This document shows positions 54,457 through 62,423 of a stretch of DNA of 64,000 bases, one piece after another (positions within the stretch are counted from its first letter, which is position 1; every line of letters starts with the position of its first letter). Both the position numbers and the translations under genes were made by a program. The stretch covers positions 1-64,000 of the forward strand of contig CANGNF010000023.1 of NCBI GenBank assembly GCA_947455205.1, given 5' to 3'. The notes beneath the pieces were generated by a model, which saw only the letters and a program-made list of their open reading frames with translations, had not been told where the DNA came from and searched no databases. Source of the stretch: Acetobacteraceae bacterium (GTDB lineage Bacteria > Pseudomonadota > Alphaproteobacteria > Acetobacterales > Acetobacteraceae).

Positions 54457-54795
54457 ATGGCCGCCCCTCCCTCCGCCCGCCGCGAGCGCATCAACCCGCA
54501 CTTCCCCAAGCTGGTGGAGATGACGCACCAGTACGTCTATGGCGACATCTGGGAGCGCAAGGAGCTTTCCAAGCGCGAGCGCAGCATCGTCACCATCGCG
54601 GCGCTGGTCGCGCTGGGCTGGGAAGACCAGCTGAAGAGCCATATCGGCCGCGGCCTGGGCAATGGTCTCTCGCGGGAGGAAGTCGCCGAGATCATCACCC
54701 ACCTGTCGATGTACGCCGGCTGGCCGGCGGCGATGACCGCGAGCCACGTCGCGGTCGACGTGTTCGAAGAACAAGACGCCGCGAAGAAGGGCTGA
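54457..54795 (+). CDS. Carboxymuconolactone decarboxylase-family protein
   Basis: A 112-residue AhpD-like helical protein with LSKRERSIVTIAALVALG and EVAEIITHLSMYAGWPAA, the core of the CMD family. The CxxC of AhpD peroxidases is absent, so a lactone decarboxylase-like or unknown role is more likely than peroxidase. AGGAG lies seven bases before ATG 54457. Confidence 0.88.
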   Translation: MAAPPSARRERINPHFPKLVEMTHQYVYGDIWERKELSKRERSIVTIAALVALGWEDQLKSHIGRGLGNGLSREEVAEIITHLSMYAGWPAAMTASHVAVDVFEEQDAAKKG

Positions 54796-54800
54796 ACGCC

Positions 54801-55733
54801 ATGAAGATCGGGTTCATCGGGCTGGGCACCATGGGTGCCTTCATGGCGGCCAACCTGCAGAAGTCGCAGTACAAGCTGGTCGTCACCGACGTCCGCAAGG
54901 AGGCCGCGGCTGGCCACCTTGAGGCCGGCGCGGAATGGGCGGACACGCCCAAGGCCATCGCCGAGCAATGCGACGTCGTCTTCACCTCGCTGCCCGGCCC
55001 GCCGGAAGTGGAGAGCGTGGTGTTCGGCGAGAACGGCATCCTGGCCGGCGCGCATGCGGGCATGGCGTATTTCGACCTGTCCACCAACAGCCAGGCGCTG
55101 ATGCGTCGGGTGAATGCGGCGCTGGCCGAGAAGGGCGCCTTCGGCTTCGACGCGCCTGTCTCCGGCGGCCCGGTCGGCGCGAAGAGCGGCAAGCTGGCCA
55201 TCTGGTGCGGCGGCGACAAGGCGGTGTTCGACCAGCACAAGAAGGTGCTGGACGCCATCGGTGACCAGGCTGCCTATATCGGCCCGGTTGGCACCGCCAC
55301 GGTGGCCAAGCTGGTGCACAACATGGCCGGCTACGCGGTGCAGACCGCCATGGCCGAGGTCTTCACCATGGGCGTCAAGGCCGGCATGGATCCGGTGGAT
55401 CTGTGGAAGGCGGTGCGCCAGGGCGCGCTCGGCCGTCGCCGCACGTTTGACCGCGTGGCCGACCAGTTCCTGGTGGGCAAGTACGACCCGCCGGCCTTCG
55501 CGCTGAAGCTGGCGCACAAGGACGTCACGCTGGCGGTGCAGATGGGCCGCGAGCTGGGCGTGCCGATGCGCTTCTGCAACCTGACGCTGGAGGAGATGAA
55601 CGAGGCCCGCGCCCGTGGTTGGGACCACCGCGACAGCCGCGTGCCGATGCTGCTGCAGGTGGAACGCGCGGGCGTGAAGATGGAAGCCGACCCGGCTGCC
55701 ATCAAGGCGATCCTCGACGCCGACAAGGGCTGA
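54801..55733 (+). CDS. NAD(P)-dependent 3-hydroxyisobutyrate dehydrogenase-family protein
   Basis: A 310-residue beta-hydroxyacid dehydrogenase. The Rossmann site is IGFIGLGTMGAFMAANL; the substrate block is DAPVSGGPVGAKSGKLAIW; the catalytic Lys lies in TATVAKLVHNM. It begins five bases after the CMD stop. Family members oxidise 3-hydroxyisobutyrate, tartronate semialdehyde or similar acids; the substrate here is unknown. Confidence 0.92.
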   Translation: MKIGFIGLGTMGAFMAANLQKSQYKLVVTDVRKEAAAGHLEAGAEWADTPKAIAEQCDVVFTSLPGPPEVESVVFGENGILAGAHAGMAYFDLSTNSQALMRRVNAALAEKGAFGFDAPVSGGPVGAKSGKLAIWCGGDKAVFDQHKKVLDAIGDQAAYIGPVGTATVAKLVHNMAGYAVQTAMAEVFTMGVKAGMDPVDLWKAVRQGALGRRRTFDRVADQFLVGKYDPPAFALKLAHKDVTLAVQMGRELGVPMRFCNLTLEEMNEARARGWDHRDSRVPMLLQVERAGVKMEADPAAIKAILDADKG

Positions 55734-55739
55734 CGCGGG

Positions 55740-57698
55740 ATGGTGGCGAGCCTGTTGCAGCAGCCTGGTGAGATCGGCCCGCTGCGGCTGAAGAACCGGC
55801 TGATCATGGCGCCGATGGGTACCAATTTCGGCTCCAGCGACGGGCTCTCCACCGAGCGCGACCGCCACTACTACGAGCTGCGCGCCAAGGGCGGCGTGGC
55901 CGCCATCGTGACCGAAGCGATGGCGGTTTCCGCCGGTGGCCGCGCGCACAACAACAGCATGTGGATCTACCACGACCGCTTCATCCCCGGCCTGGCCAAG
56001 CTGGTGGACAGCATCAAGCGGCACGACTGCCTGACCATCGGCCAGTTGAACCATCGCGGCGCGCTGCTGCGGCGGATGGTGCTGAACATGGAGCCGGTCG
56101 GGCCCTCGCCCTGGCGCAACCCGAATACGGGCGACGAGGTGCGCGCGCTGGACCGCGCCGAGATCGTCGAGATCCAGAAGGATTTTGTGAGTTCCGCCAA
56201 GCGGCTGTGGCAGGCCGGTTATGATGCGGTGGAATTGCACGCGGCCAATGGCTACCTGTTCCACCAGTTCTTCACCGGGCGCATCAACAAGCGCACGGAC
56301 AACTACGGCGGCAGCGTGGAAAACCGCGCGCGGCTGCTGCTGGAAACCGTGCATCGGCTGAAGGACGCGCTGCCGGATTTCCCGCTGTGGGTCCGCATCT
56401 CCTGCACCGAGTACTGCGCCGACGGCTACCCGATGGACGACGTGGTGGCGCTGGCGCAGATGCTGGAAGCCGCCGGCGTCTCGGCGCTGGACCTGTCGGG
56501 CGGCACCAATGAAAGCCCGGAGCTGTCGCGCTTCTGCATCCAGCCGCCGTCGCTGCCGCGCCGCACGCTGGAGGAACACGCCCGCCCGGTGAAGGCCGCG
56601 GTCGGCATTCCCACCATCATCGCCGGGCGCATCATCTCGCCGGAGGATGCCGAGGCGGTGCTGGCCAATGGCAGCGCCGACTTCATCTCGCTCGGCCGTG
56701 CGCTGACCGCGGATGCGTATTGGCCGCGCAAGGCCTTCGGCGAGATCGCCACGCCGATCCGCGCCTGCATCAGCTGCAATGTCTGCTTCGAACGCCTGAC
56801 GCTGGAGAAGGACGTCGCCTGCGTCACCAACCCGATGCTCGGCACCGAGTTCGAGGAGCAGGAACTGGCGGAGCCGACCCACCGCGTGGCGCGGCCGCAG
56901 CGCGTGCTGGTGCTGGGCGGCGGCGTCGCGGGGTTCGAGGCCGCGCGCATGGCCGCCGCACGTGGCCATGTGGTGGAGGTGTGGGAGAAGGCGGCGCGAC
57001 CGGGCGGGCAGATCCACCTGGCCGTCGCCGCGCCGGACAAGGAGGAAGTGCGCCCGGTGTGGAGCTATCGCTTCGACCAGGCGATGGCGCTGGGCGTGAC
57101 GCTGCGCTGCGGCGTGGCGGCGGACGAGGCCGCTATCCGCGACTTCGCGCCCGACCATGTGGTGGTGGCCACCGGCGCCACGCCGCGCCCGCTGGCGGTG
57201 GAAGGCACCACGCCGGTGCAGGCCTGGGACGTCATCGCCAACCCGGCGCTGGTGCCGGAAGGCGCCGCGGTTGCCATCATCGGTGGCGGCATCGTCGGGC
57301 TGGAAGTCGCAGACGTCCTGCTCTCTCGCCGCTGCCGCCTGACGGTGCTGGAAGTGGCGCCGACGCTGGCGCCGCAGATGGCGCGAAACAACCGCACCGA
57401 CCTGATGCTGCGCCTGCGCGAGGCCGGCGTCGGCTTCCATACCAAGGCGCGGGTGCAGCGCCTGCAGGGCAACACCCTGGTGTTCAGCGTGGACGGCAAG
57501 GCGCAGGGGCTGGAGATCGACCTCGTCATCGCCGCCATCGGCGCGGTGCCGAACCGCGACATGCTGCCCGCGGTGGAAGCCACGGGCATTCCCTACACGC
57601 TGGTGGGTGACGCCAACCTGCCTGGCGATTTCCTGTCTGTCCTGCGAGATGCGTCGATGACCGGGCTCGGCATCGGCCTGCCAAGCGAAAGGCTGTGA
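55740..57698 (+). CDS. Old-yellow-enzyme/2,4-dienoyl-CoA reductase-type iron-sulfur flavoprotein
   Basis: A 652-residue two-part enzyme. Residues 1-340 form an OYE TIM barrel (GPLRLKNRLIMAPMGTNFG, HAANGYLFHQFF, NYGGSVENRARLLLE). Next is a 4Fe-4S cysteine set C-x2-C-x2-C-x11-C beginning CISCNVC. The C-terminal half is a pyridine-nucleotide-disulfide fold (VLVLGGGVAGFEAARMAA, VAIIGGGIVGLEVADVL). The layout matches FadH, trimethylamine dehydrogenase and stachydrine/N-methylproline demethylases. The substrate is unknown. Confidence 0.92.
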   Translation: MVASLLQQPGEIGPLRLKNRLIMAPMGTNFGSSDGLSTERDRHYYELRAKGGVAAIVTEAMAVSAGGRAHNNSMWIYHDRFIPGLAKLVDSIKRHDCLTIGQLNHRGALLRRMVLNMEPVGPSPWRNPNTGDEVRALDRAEIVEIQKDFVSSAKRLWQAGYDAVELHAANGYLFHQFFTGRINKRTDNYGGSVENRARLLLETVHRLKDALPDFPLWVRISCTEYCADGYPMDDVVALAQMLEAAGVSALDLSGGTNESPELSRFCIQPPSLPRRTLEEHARPVKAAVGIPTIIAGRIISPEDAEAVLANGSADFISLGRALTADAYWPRKAFGEIATPIRACISCNVCFERLTLEKDVACVTNPMLGTEFEEQELAEPTHRVARPQRVLVLGGGVAGFEAARMAAARGHVVEVWEKAARPGGQIHLAVAAPDKEEVRPVWSYRFDQAMALGVTLRCGVAADEAAIRDFAPDHVVVATGATPRPLAVEGTTPVQAWDVIANPALVPEGAAVAIIGGGIVGLEVADVLLSRRCRLTVLEVAPTLAPQMARNNRTDLMLRLREAGVGFHTKARVQRLQGNTLVFSVDGKAQGLEIDLVIAAIGAVPNRDMLPAVEATGIPYTLVGDANLPGDFLSVLRDASMTGLGIGLPSERL

Positions 57699-57700
57699 CC

Positions 57701-58495
57701 ATGACCCCTGAATACGAAGTCTACGCGCTGCGCTATGCGCGTCGCGACGCCAAGCGCGCCGAGCACTTCATCGGCGGCGACCCGCATGACGCGCCGATGC
57801 CGATGGACTACTTCGTTTGGGCCATCAAGGGCCCGACCGGCCCGGCCTGGATCGTGGATACCGGCTTCACCGCCGAGGTGGCGAAGAAGCGCAAGCGCGA
57901 ATACCTGCGCTGCCCGATCGAGAGCCTGCCGATGCTGGGCATCAACCCCGACGAGGTGGAGGATGTCATCATCTCCCACCTGCACTACGACCATGTCGGC
58001 AGCTTCCACAAATTCAACAAGGCGCGGTTCCACCTGCAGGAACCGGAGATGCAGTACGCCACCGGCCGCTACATGAAGTACGCGAAGCTGCGCCACAGCT
58101 TCGAGATCGACGACGTCGTCGGCATCGTGCGCATGAACTTCGCGGAGCGCGTGGTCTTCCACAACGGCGATGCCGAGGTGGCACCGGGCATCAAGCTGCA
58201 CTTCTGCGGTGGGCACAGTGCCGGGTTGCAATGCGTCACCGTCAACACCGCGCGCGGCACCGTGGTGCTGGCCACCGACGTGACGCATTTCTACGAGAAC
58301 AGCGAGACCTACCGCCCCTTCACCACCGCTTTCCACATTGGCTGCATGCTGGAAGGCTTCGACAAGCTGCGCCAGTTGTCGCCGACACCGAAGCACATGG
58401 TGCCCGGCCACGACCCCGAGGTGATGAAGCGCTACCCCGCCGTGCCGGGCCTGGAAGGCATTGCGGTGGCGCTGCACAAGGAACCCACGAAGTGA
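57701..58495 (+). CDS. Metallo-beta-lactamase-fold hydrolase (N-acyl homoserine lactonase family)
   Basis: A 264-residue zinc hydrolase. HLHYDHVGSF is the HxHxDH metal motif; WIVDTGFT precedes it and FCGGHSAGLQ and VLATDVTHFY supply further ligands. The order matches the AhlD/AttM lactonase group, which opens lactones. In this operon it probably hydrolyses a pathway lactone rather than a signal. ATG 57701 has AAAGG upstream; an in-frame GTG at 57695 overlaps the preceding stop. Confidence 0.88.
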   Translation: MTPEYEVYALRYARRDAKRAEHFIGGDPHDAPMPMDYFVWAIKGPTGPAWIVDTGFTAEVAKKRKREYLRCPIESLPMLGINPDEVEDVIISHLHYDHVGSFHKFNKARFHLQEPEMQYATGRYMKYAKLRHSFEIDDVVGIVRMNFAERVVFHNGDAEVAPGIKLHFCGGHSAGLQCVTVNTARGTVVLATDVTHFYENSETYRPFTTAFHIGCMLEGFDKLRQLSPTPKHMVPGHDPEVMKRYPAVPGLEGIAVALHKEPTK

Positions 58496-59493
58496 CCGCG
58501 CCTGCCGGCCAGGGCACGCGCATCGCGCGCCGCGCCCTGCTGCTCAGCGCGCTGGCCACGCCGGCGCTGGCGCAGTCCTTCCCCAGCAAGTCCATCAAGA
58601 TCGTCGTGCCCTTCCCGCCGGGCGGCGCGGCCGACATCACCGCGCGGCTGCTGGGCGAGCAGATGGCGCCGCTGCTGGGCCAGGCCGTGGTGATCGAAAA
58701 CCGGCCCGGCGCCGGCGGCAACATCGCCGCCGAGGCGGTGGCCCGGGCGGCACCGGATGGGCACACGGTGTTCCTGGGCGGCGCCACGATCTTCTGCGCC
58801 AACAAGTACCTGTACCGCGGTGTCATGCCGTTCGACACCATGCGGGACTTCGCACATATCTCCCGCGTTTCCGTCGGCACCACGCTGCTGGTGACGCGCG
58901 CCGACCGGCCGTACCGCACCTTCGCGCAATTCGTCGCGGCGGCGAAGGAAGCGCCCGGCAAGCTCAGCGCCGGCAACTCCGGCTGGGGCACCATCAGCAA
59001 CCTCTCCATCGCCAAGCTGGGCAAGGTCGCGGGTATCGAGATCAGCCAGATCCCGTATCGCGGCCTGGCGCCCTCGCTGAACGACTGCCTGGCCGGCAAC
59101 GTGGACCTGATCTTCGATGGCATGCCCGCCATCGTGCCGCATGTGCGGGAAGGCCGGCTGCGCGCGCTGGCGGTGGGCAGCCAGAAGCGGGTGGACTACG
59201 TGCCGGGGATCGAGAACGTGCCGGGCATGGCGGAACTGGCCCCCGGCTCCGACATGGACATGGAGTTCTGGTACTGCATCTCGGCCACCGCCGGCTCCCC
59301 GCCCGATGCCGTGGCGCGGCTGCACCAGGCGGTGCATGCGGCGGCGCGCACCGCGACCTACCGCGACAAGCTGCTGCCGCTGGGCTTCAGCGCCATCACG
59401 GATGAAAGCCCGGCCGCCCTGACCGACTTCATCCGCCGCCAGGACGCGGTCTGGAAGGACCTGGTGGAGGTCTCCGGCATCAGGCTGGACTGA
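58492..59493 (+). CDS. Bug/TTT-family periplasmic solute receptor
   Basis: A 333-residue receptor starting at a GTG that overlaps the MBL stop (GTGA). The leader includes RIARRALLLSALATPALA. Family blocks are KSIKIVVPFPPGGAADITAR, VVIENRPGAGGN, PDGHTVFLG and IPYRGLAPSLNDCLAG. It is the last gene of the series from 53467, giving that locus a receptor at each end. Confidence 0.92.
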   Translation: MTAPAGQGTRIARRALLLSALATPALAQSFPSKSIKIVVPFPPGGAADITARLLGEQMAPLLGQAVVIENRPGAGGNIAAEAVARAAPDGHTVFLGGATIFCANKYLYRGVMPFDTMRDFAHISRVSVGTTLLVTRADRPYRTFAQFVAAAKEAPGKLSAGNSGWGTISNLSIAKLGKVAGIEISQIPYRGLAPSLNDCLAGNVDLIFDGMPAIVPHVREGRLRALAVGSQKRVDYVPGIENVPGMAELAPGSDMDMEFWYCISATAGSPPDAVARLHQAVHAAARTATYRDKLLPLGFSAITDESPAALTDFIRRQDAVWKDLVEVSGIRLD

Positions 59494-59499
59494 CGCCGA

Positions 59500-59528
59500 C
59501 GCCGCCCGGGAAAGCCTCCCGGGCGGCG
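59500..59528. terminator. Strong bidirectional terminator-like hairpin
   Basis: CGCCGCCCGGGA (59500-59511) pairs perfectly with TCCCGGGCGGCG (59517-59528) around a five-base AAGCC loop, a 12-bp stem. It lies in the 45-bp gap between the convergent Bug and KorB genes. There is no T-tract, as is common in very GC-rich genomes. Confidence 0.75.
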
Positions 59529-59538
59529 GTAGCCCGCC

Positions 59539-60591
59539 TCAACGCAGCGCGGCGTTGAGCTTTTCCAGCGCGGCGGCGCCGGGCACCAGGATGTCGTCGC
59601 CCAGCTGGTTCAGCGGCGTCGCCACGGTGCCGAGGCCCGCATGCAGGTCGGACGCATCCGGGTCCACGAACAGCAGGCCGGTGACGATCTCGCCCAGCGC
59701 CTTGTGCTGCGCCAGGTAGTTCATCGCCGCCACGCGATCGGTCGGGTCGTACCCCTCATCCAGCTTGCGCAGCCGCAGCACGGAGCCGTCATGCTGCGTC
59801 ACCTCGGTCACCTCGCCCGGTGCGTACTGGGTGGTAATCGGCGCGCGGCCCAGGATGACGTCCAGCTTGTTCACGCTCTCATTGTGCTCGCGCACGTAGT
59901 CGTAGCTCTTGGTGCTGCCTTCGTGGTTGTTGAAGGCGACGCAGGGGCTGATGCAGTCGATCAGCGCCACGCCCTGGTGCGCCAGCGCACCCTTGATCAG
60001 CGGCACCAGCTGGGCCTTGTCGCCCGAGAAGCTGCGGCCGACATAGGTGGCGCCCAGCTGCAGCGCCATGGCCACCAGGTCGATCGCCTCGTCCTTGTTG
60101 ACCGCGCCCTTCTTGGCCTTGCTGCCCTTGTCCGACGTTGCGCTGAACTGCCCCTTGGTCAGGCCGTACACGCCGTTGTTCTCGACGATGTAGCTCATGT
60201 TCACGCCGCGCCGCATCAGGTGGGCGAACTGGCCGATACCGATGCTGGCGCTGTCGCCATCGCCGGAAACACCCAGGTAGATCAGGTCGCGGTTGGCCAG
60301 GTTGGCGCCGGTCAGCACGCTGGGCATGCGGCCATGCACGGAGTTGAAGCCGTGCGACGAGCTGAGGAAATAGTCCGGCGTCTTCGACGAGCAGCCGATG
60401 CCGGAGACCTTGGCCACGCGATGCGGCTCGATCCCCAGCTCCCACACCGCCTGGATGATGGCGGCGCTGATGCTGTCATGGCCACAGCCCGCGCAGAGCG
60501 TGCTGATGGAGCCTTCGTAGTCGCGCCGGGTGAAGCCGAGCGCGTTCTTCGGCAGGCCGGGGTGCTTGAGGGCGGGCTTCAGGTAGCTCAT
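59539..60591 (-). CDS. 2-oxoacid:ferredoxin oxidoreductase beta subunit (KorB-like)
   Basis: A 350-residue subunit carrying thiamine diphosphate. STLCAGCGHDSISAAI and SGIGCSSKTPDYF supply iron-sulfur and TPP contacts; LGVSGDGDSASIGIGQ is the GDG-type TPP/Mg motif. It overlaps the alpha-subunit stop by four bases. Family members oxidise 2-oxoglutarate or other 2-oxoacids to acyl-CoA with ferredoxin as acceptor; the substrate is inferred to be 2-oxoglutarate-like, not proven. Confidence 0.92.
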   Translation of the reverse strand: MSYLKPALKHPGLPKNALGFTRRDYEGSISTLCAGCGHDSISAAIIQAVWELGIEPHRVAKVSGIGCSSKTPDYFLSSSHGFNSVHGRMPSVLTGANLANRDLIYLGVSGDGDSASIGIGQFAHLMRRGVNMSYIVENNGVYGLTKGQFSATSDKGSKAKKGAVNKDEAIDLVAMALQLGATYVGRSFSGDKAQLVPLIKGALAHQGVALIDCISPCVAFNNHEGSTKSYDYVREHNESVNKLDVILGRAPITTQYAPGEVTEVTQHDGSVLRLRKLDEGYDPTDRVAAMNYLAQHKALGEIVTGLLFVDPDASDLHAGLGTVATPLNQLGDDILVPGAAALEKLNAALR

Positions 60592-62423
60592 GGGGCGGCC
60601 TTCCGCAGCGGGACGACTTCAACGGACTGGGCCTTGCGGCCGATGGCTTCGCGGATGAACCGCGCGGTGATGGGCGTGCCGTCGAAGTGCAGTACCGGCA
60701 CCAGCTTTGCCGGGTCGGTGTTGCACTCGTTCATCACCAGGGTGCGCAACTGCGCGTCGCGGTTCTGCTCGACGATGAAGACGGTGTCGTGCTCGGCGAT
60801 GAAGCGGCTGATGTCATCGTGGAACGGGAAGGCGCGCACCCGCATGGCATCCAGGTGGATGCCGTCTTCCTGCAGCGCCGCCAGCGCCTCCTGCATCGCC
60901 GCCGAGGAGCTGCCGTAGTAGATCACGCCATAGGGCGTGGTCCGCGCCGCCTTCTTTTCCACCGGGTGCGGCACGTACTGCTTGGCGGTCTCGAACTTCC
61001 GCAGCAGGCGTTCCATGTTGTCCACGTAGACCGCGCCGCTCTCGCTGTACTTGGCGAAGCGGTCGCGCGACGTGCCGCGGGTGAAGAAGGCGCCCTTGTT
61101 CGGGTGCGTTCCCGGGTAGGTGCGGAACGGCACGCCGTCGCCATCCACGTCCAGGTAGCGGCCGAATTCGCGCGCCTCATCCAGCATCTCCGCGGTCATC
61201 ACCTTGCCGCGGTCCATGCGCTTGCTGTCGTCCCACTCGAAGGGCTCGCACAGCCAGTCATTCATGCCGATGTCGAGGTCGAGCAGCACGAAGACGGTGG
61301 ACTGGAAGCGGTCGGCAATGTCGAAGGCGCTGGCGCCGAACTCGAAGCACTCGCGCGGGTCTTCCGGGAACAGCACCAGGTGCTTGGTGTCGCCGTGGCT
61401 GGCATAGGCCGCGCTCAGCACGTCGCTCTGCTGCGTGCGCGTCGGCATGCCGGTGCTGGGCCCGGCGCGCTGCACGTCGAAGATCACCGCCGGCACTTCG
61501 GCGAAGTAGGACAGCCCGACGAATTCCTGCATCAGCGAGATGCCGGGGCCCGAGGTGGCGGTGAAGGCGCGCGCGCCGTTCCAGCCGGCGCCGATGACGA
61601 TGCCGATGCTGGCCAGCTCATCCTCGGCCTGCACGATGGCGTAGTTCTTGGTGCCATCGGCGTTGGTGCGGAACTTCTTGGCGTATTTCTCGAAGCCCTC
61701 GGCCAGCGACGTGCTGGGCGTGATGGGATACCAGGCGCAGACCGTGGCGCCGCCATAGACGGCGCCGAGGCCGGCGGCGGCATTGCCTTCGATGTAGATG
61801 CGGTTGCCGACCTTGTCGGACTTCTCCAGCTTCAGGCCGATCGGCGGCAGGTTGGTCAGCGCCCAGTTGCGGCCCAGGTGGAAGGCGTCCTGGTTCGACT
61901 TGGCCAGCTTCTCCTTGCCCTTGTACTGCTCGGTCAGCAGCTGCTCGATGACCGCGGGGTCTATGCTCAGCAGCGCCGAGAGCGCGCCGAGATAGATGAT
62001 GTTCTTGAACAGCTGGCGTTCGCGCGCGCCGGTATAGGCGGCGTTGCACAGCTCGGTCAGCGGCACGCCGATGACGGTGATGTCGTCGCGGAACTTGCTG
62101 GCCGGCATCGGCTTGGTGCTGTCGTAGAACAGGTAGCCGCCGGCATCGATCTCGGCGACGTCGCGGTCCCAGGTCTGCGGGTTCATCGCCACCATCATGT
62201 CCACGCCGCCGCGCCGGCCCATATGGCCCTCGCCGGAGATGCGGACCTCGTACCAGGTCGGCAGGCCCTGGATGTTGCTCGGGAAGATGTTGCGCGCGGC
62301 GATGGGGATGCCCATGCGCAGGATGGACCGCGCGAACAACCCGTTGGCCGAGGCCGAGCCCGAGCCGTTGACGTTGGCGAACTTGACGACGAAGTCGTTG
62401 ATAGCACTCAGCGGCTGGCGCAT
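60588..62423 (-). CDS. 2-oxoacid:ferredoxin oxidoreductase alpha subunit with fused gamma domain (KorA-like)
   Basis: A 611-residue protein. Residues 1-190 are the gamma-type domain (KFANVNGSGSASANGLFARS, GRRGGVDMMVAMN). From about 215 comes the alpha POR_N domain (YGGATVCAWYPITPSTSLAE, GISLMQEFVGLSYFAEVPAV) and the domain II transketolase-like end. The gamma-alpha fusion is the common two-subunit arrangement of this family. The ATG at 62423 lies inside the last 16 bp of the upstream gene. Confidence 0.92.
   Translation of the reverse strand: MRQPLSAINDFVVKFANVNGSGSASANGLFARSILRMGIPIAARNIFPSNIQGLPTWYEVRISGEGHMGRRGGVDMMVAMNPQTWDRDVAEIDAGGYLFYDSTKPMPASKFRDDITVIGVPLTELCNAAYTGARERQLFKNIIYLGALSALLSIDPAVIEQLLTEQYKGKEKLAKSNQDAFHLGRNWALTNLPPIGLKLEKSDKVGNRIYIEGNAAAGLGAVYGGATVCAWYPITPSTSLAEGFEKYAKKFRTNADGTKNYAIVQAEDELASIGIVIGAGWNGARAFTATSGPGISLMQEFVGLSYFAEVPAVIFDVQRAGPSTGMPTRTQQSDVLSAAYASHGDTKHLVLFPEDPRECFEFGASAFDIADRFQSTVFVLLDLDIGMNDWLCEPFEWDDSKRMDRGKVMTAEMLDEAREFGRYLDVDGDGVPFRTYPGTHPNKGAFFTRGTSRDRFAKYSESGAVYVDNMERLLRKFETAKQYVPHPVEKKAARTTPYGVIYYGSSSAAMQEALAALQEDGIHLDAMRVRAFPFHDDISRFIAEHDTVFIVEQNRDAQLRTLVMNECNTDPAKLVPVLHFDGTPITARFIREAIGRKAQSVEVVPLRKAAP

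Noticed and set aside
57701..58495. Quorum-quenching lactonase
   Set aside because: Only family-level resemblance; it sits in a catabolic operon, so a metabolic lactone is more likely.
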